Part shown: one piece after another, positions 52,822 to 63,720 of the stretch | Layout of the letters: every line of letters begins with the position of its first letter | Numbering within the stretch: position 1 is the stretch's first letter | Source of the DNA: SXXZ01 sp041177965 | Lineage (GTDB): Bacteria; Verrucomicrobiota; Verrucomicrobiia; Limisphaerales; UBA9464 | Length of the DNA stretch: 64,000 nt | NCBI GenBank assembly: GCA_041177965.1 | Contig: JBEGWF010000002.1 | Coordinates: forward strand, 1-64,000 | Direction: 5' to 3' | The notes under the pieces: generated by a model | What the model saw: the letters and a program-made list of their open reading frames with translations, nothing else | Told to the model about the DNA's origin: nothing | The model's database searches: none | Position numbers and translations under genes: made by a program

Positions 52822-54276
52822 ATGACACGGTCCCCACTCGGCCTGGTCCGGATCCTCCTCTCGTTCCTGCTGTTTTCCGTGTCCGTGAGGACGTCGGAGA
52901 TCGTCTTCGAGAACATGACCGGGATCACCACCAACTACTACATGTTCGGACGCCAGTACGGCGACGACATCAATCTGGCCGGGACCGGCCGGATCGTCAC
53001 CGGGTTCTCCTTCCTCTACTTCGCAAGCGTCCCGACCAACACGACCTCCCCGGGCCTGTGGCGGATCCGCTTCTACCGGAACGACGGCGCCCTTGAGAAC
53101 CCGGCCGTCGCCACCTCCCAGAAACCGGGCAGCCTGATCTGGGACAGCGGCACCTACCCCGTCCTCTCCGGCTACCAGAAGACCACGCTGGAGGTGCCGA
53201 AGGTGACGGTTCCCGATCGGTTCACCTGGACCGTGGAGTTCTACAACCTCCCGCAGGACCCCGGCAACGGGGCCGGTCTGGTCCTCGCGCATCCTCCGAC
53301 CATCGGCGCGGCGCTTCCGGGCAAGAACTCGACGGTCATCGGCAGCTACACCGACTTCTGGATGCTGGAGGAGGCCGACATCCTCGATTCCTGGACGCTC
53401 CAGGTCTTCAGCACCAACCCGAACCAGGGTCCCCAGGGCAATTTCTTCGCACAGGTGGTCACGGTGGCGAACCCGAACCAGGCACCCGTCTGGTCGTCCG
53501 CACCGCTCAACCGTCGGGTCTCCGAGGGCTCCTCCCTGTCGTTCCAACTCAGGGCCACGGATGCCGACCTGCCGCCCCAACCCCTCTCCTACCGGTTGGT
53601 CAGCGGACCGGCGGGCCTGACCGTCGGCACCAACGGGTTCCTTTCCTGGCGTCCCACCGAGGAGCAGGGTCCGAGCACCAACCGGGTGAGGGTCGAGGTG
53701 AGCGACGGCACCGATGGCGCTTCCCAGGAGTTCACCATCGTGGTCCAGGAGCAGAACACGCCACCGACCTTCGCTGCCGTGGGTACCCGACGGGTCACCG
53801 AGGGCCAGCGCATCGCCTTCCAACTCCGGGCGACCGACGCGGACCTGCCGGCCCAACGGCTCACGTACCGGTTGACCCGGGGTCCGGCGGGACTGGCCGT
53901 CACCGACTCCGGACTTCTCAGCTGGACCCCGACCCCGCAGCAGGGCCCCAGCACCAACCGGGTCCAGGTGGCCGTGACCGACCCGTTCACGACCACGACC
54001 CACGACTTCGACATCATCGTCCGCGACACCGCCCCGGCGACGGGCGAATCGTTCCTCGCCCTCTCGCCCGGAAACGGCCGTGCCTGGAACCTCCAGCTCC
54101 GGGGAACCGCGGGCGTCTCCTTCGTGATCGAACGGAACACGCGCCTCGGCAACGACGGATGGGCGACGATCCCCGGGGTCGCGGCGATCCAGGCCCGGGG
54201 CCTGTCCGAGACCGTTTCCGTGCCCGTGCCCGAACAGACCGAGGCCACGGTTTTCTTCCGCGCCCGGAGACCCTGA
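52822..54276 (+). CDS. secreted protein with two cadherin/Ig-like repeats
   Basis: A 484-residue protein with a signal peptide (LVRILLSFLLFSVSVRTSE). The N-terminal part (residues 24-210) is a jellyroll-like region (NYYMFGRQYGDDINLAGTGR, WRIRFYRNDG, FTWTVEFYNL) I do not recognise in detail. Two tandem domains of about 95 residues follow (about 228-320 and 325-415), with SFQLRATDADLPPQPLSYRLVSGPAGL and IAFQLRATDADLPAQRLTYRLTRGPAGL showing strong internal repetition, as in cadherin-like (He_PIG) domains. The C-terminus resembles a short beta domain. It is likely extracellular and structural or adhesive. A hairpin in the leader may cover its ribosome-binding site. Confidence 0.8.
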   Translation: MTRSPLGLVRILLSFLLFSVSVRTSEIVFENMTGITTNYYMFGRQYGDDINLAGTGRIVTGFSFLYFASVPTNTTSPGLWRIRFYRNDGALENPAVATSQKPGSLIWDSGTYPVLSGYQKTTLEVPKVTVPDRFTWTVEFYNLPQDPGNGAGLVLAHPPTIGAALPGKNSTVIGSYTDFWMLEEADILDSWTLQVFSTNPNQGPQGNFFAQVVTVANPNQAPVWSSAPLNRRVSEGSSLSFQLRATDADLPPQPLSYRLVSGPAGLTVGTNGFLSWRPTEEQGPSTNRVRVEVSDGTDGASQEFTIVVQEQNTPPTFAAVGTRRVTEGQRIAFQLRATDADLPAQRLTYRLTRGPAGLAVTDSGLLSWTPTPQQGPSTNRVQVAVTDPFTTTTHDFDIIVRDTAPATGESFLALSPGNGRAWNLQLRGTAGVSFVIERNTRLGNDGWATIPGVAAIQARGLSETVSVPVPEQTEATVFFRARRP

Positions 54277-54326
54277 AGCGCAGGGCGGGCTGATTCCACC
54301 CCACCGCAGCCGAGACCCACCGAACC

Positions 54327-55859
54327 GTGGCCGAGATGCCCGCCCCCGCCGACCGCCCCCTGCTCCGGGCCCTCATCGTCGAAGACTCCGAGTTCGACGC
54401 GCTCATCCTGGTCAACCACCTCCGGCAGGGCGGATGGAGGGTGGAATCCAAGCGGGTGGCCAGCGCCGAGACCTTCGGGCGGGAGCTGCACGAGGGCCGG
54501 TGGGACCTCGTGCTGTGCGACCATTCCATGCCGGGGTTCAGCGCGCCCGAGGCGCTGGTGCTCTACAAGCAGTCCGGCCGCGACATGCCCTTCATCATCG
54601 TGTCGGGCGGCATCGAGGAGGGCGTGGCCATCGAGGCCATGAAATCGGGGGCGCACGACTTCATGACCAAGGGTTCCCCCGCAAGGCTGGTACCCGCCAT
54701 CCAGCGGGAATTGCGGGAGGCCGCCGTGCGGGCGGCCCGTCGGCAGGCCGAGACCGCCCTGCGCGAGAGCGAGCTGCGCTACCGTTCGGTCTGGGAGAAT
54801 TCGACCGACGGCGTGTTGCTGATCGATCTCGAGGGCGTGATCCGATTCGGGAACCCGGCCGTGAAGACCATCTTCGGATGGGAGGCCGGGGAGGTCTGCG
54901 GGAAGACCCTCGATTTCCTGCAGACGACCACCACGCCCCCGGGCACCTGGAAGGCGGCCGCCGAGGCCGAGGAACGGCGGGTCGTCGAGGCCAACGCCCG
55001 TCGCGCCGATGGATCCGAGGTCGAGGTCGAGATCGGATTCACCCGGATGCGCATGGGTCAGCAGCAATGGCTGGTGGCCTTCATCCGCGACATCACCGAG
55101 CGCCGTCGCCACGAGGCGGAAATCCGCAAGACCCGCCAGGAGTTCGCCGCGGCCCGGGAGATCCAGTCCCGCCTCTTCCCCACGTCGGCTCCCCAGGTGC
55201 CGGGATTCGACATCGCCGGAGTGTCCCATGCGGCGGAGGCCACCGGGGGCGACTCCTTCGACTACCTGCCCCTGCCCGATGGTTCCTGGGGAATCCTGGT
55301 GGCCGATGTGGCCGGTCACGGCATGGGACCGGCCCTGCTGATGGCCGAGACCCGTTTCTGCCTGCGCATGACGGCGCGCTCGGTCTCGAGCCCGTCCGAG
55401 ATCCTGACGCAGGCCAACCGCCTTCTCGCCGAGGATCTCGGCGGCGACCGCTACGTCACCGTCTCGCTGGCGGCCATCCATCCCGGGAGCCGCATCCTGC
55501 GCCATGCCAGCGCCGGACACCCGGCCACCTGGGTCCTCGATGCGGCCGGCGGGATCAAGGCCCGCCTGCGACGCACCGGAAAACCCCTGGGCCGACAAGG
55601 GAACGCCCCGTATGGCGAGAATCCGGAGATCGCCCTGGAGCCGGGAGACATCGTCCTGCAACTCACCGACGGGATCGACGAGGCCATGCGGGCCGATGGC
55701 AGCCTCTTCACCGTCGAACGGGTCCTGGACCTCATCCGCAGGAACCCCGGCATGGCGTCGCTGGGGCTGGCGGAGCTCATCTGCAGCGAAGCCCGGGCCT
55801 TCACCGCGCCCGAGCCCCAGACCGACGATTTCACGGTGGTGCTGGCACGGGTCCTCTGA
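54327..55859 (+). CDS. response regulator-PAS-PP2C (SpoIIE) phosphatase
   Basis: A 510-residue signalling protein. Residues 14-130 are a receiver domain with VEDSEFD and phospho-acceptor Asp65 in LCDHSMPGF. A PAS domain follows (about 150-265, RYRSVWENSTDGVLLIDLEG). The C-terminal PP2C-type SpoIIE domain (about 285-508) has AREIQSRLFP, GGDSFDYLPLPDG, ADVAGHGMGPALLMAE, and QTDDFTVVL with metal-binding Asp residues. It would dephosphorylate an anti-sigma-factor antagonist, linking a two-component signal to partner switching. Start is GTG at 54327 or ATG at 54336. It is the first gene of a group with the DUF2007 protein and slyX. No antagonist gene is beside it. Confidence 0.93.
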   Translation: MAEMPAPADRPLLRALIVEDSEFDALILVNHLRQGGWRVESKRVASAETFGRELHEGRWDLVLCDHSMPGFSAPEALVLYKQSGRDMPFIIVSGGIEEGVAIEAMKSGAHDFMTKGSPARLVPAIQRELREAAVRAARRQAETALRESELRYRSVWENSTDGVLLIDLEGVIRFGNPAVKTIFGWEAGEVCGKTLDFLQTTTTPPGTWKAAAEAEERRVVEANARRADGSEVEVEIGFTRMRMGQQQWLVAFIRDITERRRHEAEIRKTRQEFAAAREIQSRLFPTSAPQVPGFDIAGVSHAAEATGGDSFDYLPLPDGSWGILVADVAGHGMGPALLMAETRFCLRMTARSVSSPSEILTQANRLLAEDLGGDRYVTVSLAAIHPGSRILRHASAGHPATWVLDAAGGIKARLRRTGKPLGRQGNAPYGENPEIALEPGDIVLQLTDGIDEAMRADGSLFTVERVLDLIRRNPGMASLGLAELICSEARAFTAPEPQTDDFTVVLARVL

Positions 55860-55891
55860 ACCCCGACCGTCGACCTCCGACCTTGGACCCC

Positions 55892-56125
55892 ATGGCCATG
55901 AAAACCCTCTTCACCGGTCCCTGGATCAAGTGCGACCTGCTGCAGGTATGGCTCGAGAAGCATGGCATCCCCTCGGTGGTGGAGCCCATGGAGCCCCCGA
56001 CCGGCGGCCCGCTCGAACCCAGCGGCGTCGAAGATCTGGGCCGCGAGATGCGTGTCCTCGTGCCCGAGGCCGACCACCCGAGGGCGCACGACCTGTTCTT
56101 CACCGAACGCGAAGGAGAACTCTGA
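55892..56125 (+). CDS. DUF2007-like small protein
   Basis: A 77-residue protein (MAMKTLFTGPWIKCDLLQVWLEKHGI). The pattern of an N-terminal beta-alpha unit, a Glu/Pro-rich middle and EMRVLVPEADHPRAHDLFF matches DUF2007, sometimes called a putative signal-transducing protein, whose function is unknown. The stop overlaps the slyX start by one base (TGATG), so the two are translationally linked. It lies 32 bases after the SpoIIE gene. Not a frame shadow: it is preceded by a clear ATG and has family-like composition. Confidence 0.75.
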   Translation: MAMKTLFTGPWIKCDLLQVWLEKHGIPSVVEPMEPPTGGPLEPSGVEDLGREMRVLVPEADHPRAHDLFFTEREGEL

Positions 56126-56343
56126 TGACGCCTGAATCAATGAACACGAGGCTGGAACAGGCCGAGGCCGCCCTGGCCCACCTGGAGCGCAACTTCGACG
56201 AACTCAACTCCGTGGTGATCGCCCAAGGGAAGACGATCGCCCGCTTGCAGCGGCAGTTGGAGACTCTCGGAGAAACCCTCCGCGGCCAGGACCTGGACCG
56301 CATCGCGCCCCACAACCAGAAGCCGCCCCATTACGCACCCTGA
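56125..56343 (+). CDS. slyX: SlyX family protein
   Basis: A 72-residue SlyX homologue, all coiled coil: LEQAEAALAHLERNFDELNSVVIAQGKTIARLQRQLETLGETL, ending in the conserved PPHYAP. SlyX is a small protein of unknown biochemical role. The ATG overlaps the previous stop. The gene ends just before the three-copy 121-bp repeat. Confidence 0.85.
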   Translation: MTPESMNTRLEQAEAALAHLERNFDELNSVVIAQGKTIARLQRQLETLGETLRGQDLDRIAPHNQKPPHYAP

Positions 56344-56346
56344 GCA

Positions 56347-56705
56347 CCCAGCCGTCGCCGACATCATCCGAAGCAGACACTCCTTCCCGAGCACACTCCC
56401 AGGCAGGGACCGATCTCAGAGCGGTCTGCACTCTCCACGGCGCTTTCGGAGAAAGCGCCCTACCGGGCCCAGCCGTCCCCGACATCACCCGAGGCGGCCA
56501 CTCCTTCCCGGGCACACTCCCAGGTAGGGACCGATCTCCGAGAGGTCCGCACTCTCCAAGGCGCTTTCGGAGAAAGCGCCCTACCGGGCCCAGCCGTCGC
56601 CGACGTCACCCGAGGCGGCCACTCCTTTCCGAGCTCACTCCCAGGTAGGGACCGATCTCCGCGAGGTCCGCACTCTCCACGGCGCTTTCGGAGAAAGCGC
56701 CCTAC
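56347..56705 (+). repeat. three tandem 121-bp units between slyX and tyrS
   Basis: Units begin CCCAGCCGTC at 56347, 56468 and 56589, exactly 121 bases apart, and differ at only a few positions. Each ends in GGCGCTTTC-GGA-GAAAGCGCC, a perfect nine-base stem (56439-56459, 56560-56580, 56681-56701). The last hairpin ends one base before the tyrS stop codon. A second stem, GGACC...GGTCC, can form in the two later units. No gene lies in this stretch. Confidence 0.92.
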
Positions 56706-57985
56706 CCCTGGATGGTGACCACTGCGTAGTTGCGGCGCCCCTTGCGCAGGAGGAGGTGCTTGCCGAAGAGCAGGTCGGCGGTGGTGACCGCCCGCTGGAC
56801 CTCGCCGACACGCACGTTGTTGAGCGAGGCACCTCCGCCCTGGATGTCCGTTCGGGCCTGTCCCTTGCTGGCTGAAAGGCCGGCATGCACCAGCAGTTCC
56901 GTCAGCGGCATCCCGGACCCGGCCAACCGGGAGGGCTCCAGCGTCTTGGTGGGAACCTCTCCGAGCAGCTCGTTGAAGGTGCCTTCGCCCACCCCGGCCA
57001 GGTCGCCACCGAAGAGGATCTCGCTGGCCCGGACCGCCTCCTGGGCCGCCGACTCGCCGTGGACCAGGGTCGTCACCTCGCGGGCCAGCGCCTTGTGCGG
57101 CGCCCGGGCCCCCGGATTGGCCGCCAGGTCCTGCTCCAACCCCGCGATCTGCTCGGCGGAGAGGAACGTGAGCACCTTCAGCAGCTTGATCACATCGCGG
57201 TCGTCGCTCTGGACGAAGAACTGGTAGAAGCGGTACGGACTGGTCCGCCCCGCATCCAGCCACACCGCCCCCGAGGCGCTCTTGCCGTACTTGGTGCCGT
57301 CGGCCTTGGTGAGCAGCGGCAGGGTCAACCCCCAGACCGGCACGCCCAGTTTCTTACGGCACAATTCGGTGCCCGCGGTGATGTTGCCCCACTGGTCGGT
57401 GGCGCCGATCTGGAGCTCGCAACCGGTATGACTGCGCAGGTGGTAGAAGTCGTAGGCCTGCAGCAGCATGTAGCTGAACTCGGTGTAGCTGATGCCGTTG
57501 TCGCGGTCCTCCATGCGGGCGCGGACCGATTCCTTGGCCACCATGGCGTTGACCGTGAAGTGCTTGCCCACGTCGCGGAGGAACTCGAGGTACGAGATCG
57601 GACCGAACCAGTCGAAATTGTCCACCAGGCGGGCCGCGTTGCCCGGGGCGTCGAAGTCGAGGAAGCGGGCGAGCTGCCCCTTGATCGAGGCGATGTTGTG
57701 CTTCAGCACGTCCGGGGTCAGCAGGTTGCGCTCCGAGGAACGCCCGCTGGGGTCGCCGATCATCCCGGTCGCCCCGCCGGCCAGGGCGATGGGCACGTGG
57801 CCGGCCTGCTGGAATCGCCTCAGGCACAGCAGCGGCACGAGATTGCCCACGTGCAGGGAGTCGGCCGTGGGATCGAAGCCGCAGTACAGGGTCGTCGGCC
57901 CCGAGGCGAGCCGGGCGGACAGGGCTTCCAGGTCGGTGCAGTCGGCGTACAGACCCCGCCATCGCAGTTCTTCGAGAATGTTCAT
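56702..57985 (-). CDS. tyrS: tyrosyl-tRNA synthetase
   Basis: A 427-residue class I synthetase that charges tRNA-Tyr. CGFDPTADSLHVGNLVPLL holds the HIGH-like HVGN at residues 45-48, KYGKS at 232-236 is the KMSKS-like loop of the TyrS type, and QIGATDQWGNITAG binds tyrosine. A C-terminal S4-like RNA-binding domain has LVHAGLSASKGQARTDIQGGGASLNNVRV. Length is normal. The ATG at 57985 is the family start. The convergent neighbour slyX is separated by the tandem repeat. Confidence 0.97.
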   Translation of the reverse strand: MNILEELRWRGLYADCTDLEALSARLASGPTTLYCGFDPTADSLHVGNLVPLLCLRRFQQAGHVPIALAGGATGMIGDPSGRSSERNLLTPDVLKHNIASIKGQLARFLDFDAPGNAARLVDNFDWFGPISYLEFLRDVGKHFTVNAMVAKESVRARMEDRDNGISYTEFSYMLLQAYDFYHLRSHTGCELQIGATDQWGNITAGTELCRKKLGVPVWGLTLPLLTKADGTKYGKSASGAVWLDAGRTSPYRFYQFFVQSDDRDVIKLLKVLTFLSAEQIAGLEQDLAANPGARAPHKALAREVTTLVHGESAAQEAVRASEILFGGDLAGVGEGTFNELLGEVPTKTLEPSRLAGSGMPLTELLVHAGLSASKGQARTDIQGGGASLNNVRVGEVQRAVTTADLLFGKHLLLRKGRRNYAVVTIQG

Positions 57986-58046
57986 CGGCGGGACGATTGA
58001 ACCACAGAGCAGCACCGGCGGGAACCCGGCATCGTCGGACGGAAGC

Positions 58047-59207
58047 TCAGCGGCCGTCCCGGACGCAACGGAAGCCGACGTGGGAACTGCCGGTGTCGAC
58101 CGCGCCCTTGCCCCGGGTGCCGATCAGGAACCGCGCGCAGTACTGGTCGCTGCACAGGAACGATCCGCCCCGATGGACCCGCTTGGGCACACCCGGTTCG
58201 TCGGGATCGAGGCTGTCGGAGGGCCCGCGCGGATTCCGGACCACGCCTCCATCGGCGGCCCTCGAACGGTAGGTGTCCGGACGATACCAATCGCTGCACC
58301 ACTCCCAGACGTTCCCGGCGACATCGTGGAGACCGTACCCGTTGGGAGGATACTGGCGCACGGGAGCGATGCCCCGGAAGCCGTCGAGCGCGGCGTCGGC
58401 GTCGGGGAAGCGTCCTTGGAAGGCATTGCACCGCCAGCGACCGGCCGCGTCGAGACGATCGTCGCCCCAGGCATAGGCCTTCCGGTCGAGGCCCCCGCGT
58501 GCGGCGAATTCCCACTCGGCCTCGGTGGGCAGCCGCTTGCCCGCCCACCGGGCGTAGGCCTCGGCATCGGCATATGCCACATGCACCACAGGATGGCCTC
58601 CGCGGCCCTCGATGGAACTGCCCGGACCCTCCGGGTGCCGCCAATCGGCTCCGGCGACATACCGCCACCATTGCAGCGGATCCTCCAGCATCACCGGGCC
58701 GTCCGGACGCACGAAGACCGCCGCACCGGGCACCAGCAGCGTCGGATCGGCCCCGGGGAAGTCCTCGGCCCGGGGCGCATGTTCGGCGACCGTGCGGTAG
58801 CCGGTGGCCGCGACGAAGCGCGCGAACTGGTCGTTGGTGACCTCGGTCTCATCCATCCAGAACCCGTCCACCGCCACCCGGTGCACCGGTTCTGCATCGG
58901 TGAACCCGTCGCGGAGGCCCGTGCACATCGGTTCGCCGGCCTGGAGTCCCGCACGCAGGAGCCCCGTGGCCGAAGATCCCGGACCGCCCATCCAGAATTC
59001 GCCGCCGGGAATCCACACCATGCCGGCCGGAGCCGCATTCGTGGCCGCACCGGGGAGGGCCGGATCCGATACCGGGGCGGAATGCGAACGCTGTCCCGGA
59101 TTCCCGGCGGATTCCGGTTCGGCTCGCCGACCACACCCGACCCCAACGAGCAGGAGGATCACCAGCACCGGGAGGCCGCGGACAGGGGTTCGATCAGGTC
59201 GCCACAT
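58047..59207 (-). CDS. formylglycine-generating enzyme (SUMF1 family), lipoprotein
   Basis: A 386-residue protein with a lipoprotein signal (LPVLVILLLVGVGCG, lipid Cys25). The FGE-sulfatase domain follows: FWMDETEVTNDQFARFVAATGYRTVAE, RLPTEAEWEFAARGG, GLHDVAGNVWEWCSDWY and GGSFLCSDQYCARF. Cys352 and Cys357 have the five-residue spacing of the copper-binding catalytic pair of true FGE (SYMCHRSYC in human SUMF1). This separates it from the many inactive relatives that lack them. It should convert a cysteine in sulfatases to formylglycine. No sulfatase is in the window. The outer membrane lipoprotein location is inferred from the signal. Confidence 0.9.
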   Translation of the reverse strand: MWRPDRTPVRGLPVLVILLLVGVGCGRRAEPESAGNPGQRSHSAPVSDPALPGAATNAAPAGMVWIPGGEFWMGGPGSSATGLLRAGLQAGEPMCTGLRDGFTDAEPVHRVAVDGFWMDETEVTNDQFARFVAATGYRTVAEHAPRAEDFPGADPTLLVPGAAVFVRPDGPVMLEDPLQWWRYVAGADWRHPEGPGSSIEGRGGHPVVHVAYADAEAYARWAGKRLPTEAEWEFAARGGLDRKAYAWGDDRLDAAGRWRCNAFQGRFPDADAALDGFRGIAPVRQYPPNGYGLHDVAGNVWEWCSDWYRPDTYRSRAADGGVVRNPRGPSDSLDPDEPGVPKRVHRGGSFLCSDQYCARFLIGTRGKGAVDTGSSHVGFRCVRDGR

Positions 59208-59255
59208 GGGTTTCGGAGGTGGAGGAATTCAGGGGCACGATCCGGCGGATCCGGT

Positions 59256-59618
59256 TCAACGACGCCAACGGTCCACGCCGGCCCAGGCCAGAAGCGCGAC
59301 GCCGACGGGGGTCCCGGTCAGCGAGGTGGGGATGGCCGCGACCAGGCCGAGCACGAGGGCCTTGCCGAAGGCGACGCTCCAGCGGTCACGACGCAACCAC
59401 CGCTGCAACCACACCGTGGGCACGAAGACCGAAAGGAAGGCCAGGGGTACGGTCAACCACCAGGTGAGGACCGCCCAGTCGGCGAGATTCCACAGATTGT
59501 CGACCGCCACCAGCAGCCCGGCGGACCACGGATGAATCGGCGGAGCCGGGGAACGCGGGGGCTCCGCCGCCAATGCCGCGGACCCTCGGGATGGCGCGAT
59601 GGCCCGGGGCGCGGTCAC
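59256..59618 (-). CDS. small membrane protein, translationally coupled
   Basis: A 120-residue protein beginning with GTG at 59618, which overlaps the stop of the exonuclease gene by four bases (GTGA). After a Pro/Ala-rich N-terminus it has two transmembrane helices (VLTWWLTVPLAFLSVFVPTVWL and FGKALVLGLVAAIPTSLTGT), with charged WLRRDRWS between them. I do not recognise the family. The reading frame continues upstream inside the exonuclease in a different phase, which would give a false start. The coupling suggests coexpression with the exonuclease. Confidence 0.65.
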   Translation of the reverse strand: MTAPRAIAPSRGSAALAAEPPRSPAPPIHPWSAGLLVAVDNLWNLADWAVLTWWLTVPLAFLSVFVPTVWLQRWLRRDRWSVAFGKALVLGLVAAIPTSLTGTPVGVALLAWAGVDRWRR

Positions 59619-60529
59619 AGCAGGGTTCCCTGTCCCGAGGCCTCCCAAGGCAGGCCCAATTCCGAGAGCAGACTGCGGAAGCCCCACCGACGGTACATCG
59701 CGCCCAGACGTTCCCGTCGGACGACGTCCGACGGCTCGATCCGCAGGGTGTCCAGGTCGGGACCGCCGGGAAGATCGGTGCGGAGGGAGATCAACCGTCT
59801 GTTCCGATGGAGCGATTCGACGGCCGCCTGGAGGTTCGACCGCTGTGATTCCGACTTCACCTCGGTCAATCGCGACAGGAGCGCGTCGATGCTGCCGTAC
59901 TTCTGCAGCAGCTGGGTGGCGGTCTTGGGTCCCACCCCCTGCACACCGGGGATGTTGTCGACGGCATCGCCGATCAGGCTCAGCCAATCCACGACCTGGT
60001 CCGGCCGGACCCCGGTCTTGGCCTCGACCTCGGCGGCGGTCCAGACCCGCTCGGTCTTGTCGTTGGGGTTGAAGAGTCCCACCCGGTCGTCGACCAACTG
60101 CATGAAATCCTTGTCGGAACTGGCCACGATGGTCCTCCAACCGCGGGCCCCGGCCCGGCGGGCATACGTGCCGATCCAATCGTCGGCCTCGGTCCCGGGA
60201 TGGCTCCAGGCAGGCACACCGGCGGCCTCGAGCCAGCCCTCGATCTCGGGGAACTGCCTCTCGAGATCGTCCGGGGTCGGGGCCCGCTGCTGCTTGTAAT
60301 CGGGATGTTCGGCCATGCGTTCGGCAGCAAGCCCCCGGTCCCACAGCACCAGGCGATGCGTGGGCCGAAGGATCGTCTCCATCTTCTGCAGCATCTTCAC
60401 GAAGCCGTAGATGGCGTTGGTCGGCGCGCCGTCGGGCGAATTCAGCGAACGGATCGCATAGAACGCCCGGTAGGCGTAGGCGTGGCCGTCCACGAGCAGC
60501 AGGGTGGGCGATGGATCCGTCGACGACAT
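59615..60529 (-). CDS. 5'-3' exonuclease, DNA polymerase I N-terminal domain type
   Basis: A 304-residue stand-alone flap-type nuclease. LLLVDGHAYAYRAFYAI with the first metal Asp, LVLWDRGLAAERMAEHPDYKQQR, PGTEADDWIGTYA, IVASSDKDFMQLVDD and DAVDNIPGVQGVGPKTATQLLQKYG (helix-hairpin-helix) are all the expected acidic and DNA-binding motifs. It removes 5' flaps and RNA primers. A full-length DNA polymerase I may exist elsewhere. The ATG at 60529 is the family start. It is divergent from ppdK. Confidence 0.94.
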   Translation of the reverse strand: MSSTDPSPTLLLVDGHAYAYRAFYAIRSLNSPDGAPTNAIYGFVKMLQKMETILRPTHRLVLWDRGLAAERMAEHPDYKQQRAPTPDDLERQFPEIEGWLEAAGVPAWSHPGTEADDWIGTYARRAGARGWRTIVASSDKDFMQLVDDRVGLFNPNDKTERVWTAAEVEAKTGVRPDQVVDWLSLIGDAVDNIPGVQGVGPKTATQLLQKYGSIDALLSRLTEVKSESQRSNLQAAVESLHRNRRLISLRTDLPGGPDLDTLRIEPSDVVRRERLGAMYRRWGFRSLLSELGLPWEASGQGTLL

Positions 60530-60724
60530 GCCTTCAAAAGGTGCGGACACCCCGCGGGACAGACAAGGACGCCTTTTCACCACCCGGAACACCCGACACC
60601 CCGGGTCCGTATGACGCCCGTCGGAACCGGTTCCCGTGGTCAAAACGGCCCAAAAACGCTCATTCCCGACGCACGTGACGGACAAAAGTGCGGTTTTTTC
60701 GAGGATTTCCACGATTTTCCCGCG

Positions 60725-60752
60725 TTGACGCTTGCCCACTCCCAGATAACCT
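60725..60752 (+). promoter_or_regulatory. probable ppdK promoter
   Basis: TTGACG at 60725-60730 and TAACCT at 60747-60752, spacing 16, lie 58 bases before the ppdK start in an unusually A/T-rich spot for this DNA. A 12-base palindrome, GGAACCGGTTCC, lies further upstream at 60623-60634. Confidence 0.5.
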
Positions 60753-60809
60753 GACGGTTCTGCTTCGACGCGGATTCCCGCGTTCTCATCCAAAGACACA
60801 CTAGCGATT

Positions 60810-63566
<2,757 letters not shown>

Positions 63567-63639
63567 TCCCCTCCGCCACGCCGGTCCTGGACCGGAACAT
63601 GCGGATGGCGCGGAAGGCGAAACCCTACACGCGCAAGAC

Positions 63640-63671
63640 AGGCCGCCCGGAGCGATCCGGGCGGCCTTTTC
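63640..63671 (+). terminator. Rho-independent terminator of ppdK
   Basis: AGGCCGCCCGGA-GCGA-TCCGGGCGGCCT is a perfect 12-base stem with a four-base loop followed by TTTCG, 74 bases after the ppdK stop. It is the only textbook terminator that I see in the window. Confidence 0.9.
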
Positions 63672-63720
63672 GTTGGCGCCCCCGCCCCCTCCCTGCTGCC
63701 GCCCGGGGAAAACCGCGTTC

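Noticed and set aside
60623..60634. GGAACCGGTTCC palindrome as an operator for ppdK
   Set aside because: A single 12-base palindrome well upstream of the promoter is not enough to call an operator; mentioned only with the promoter.
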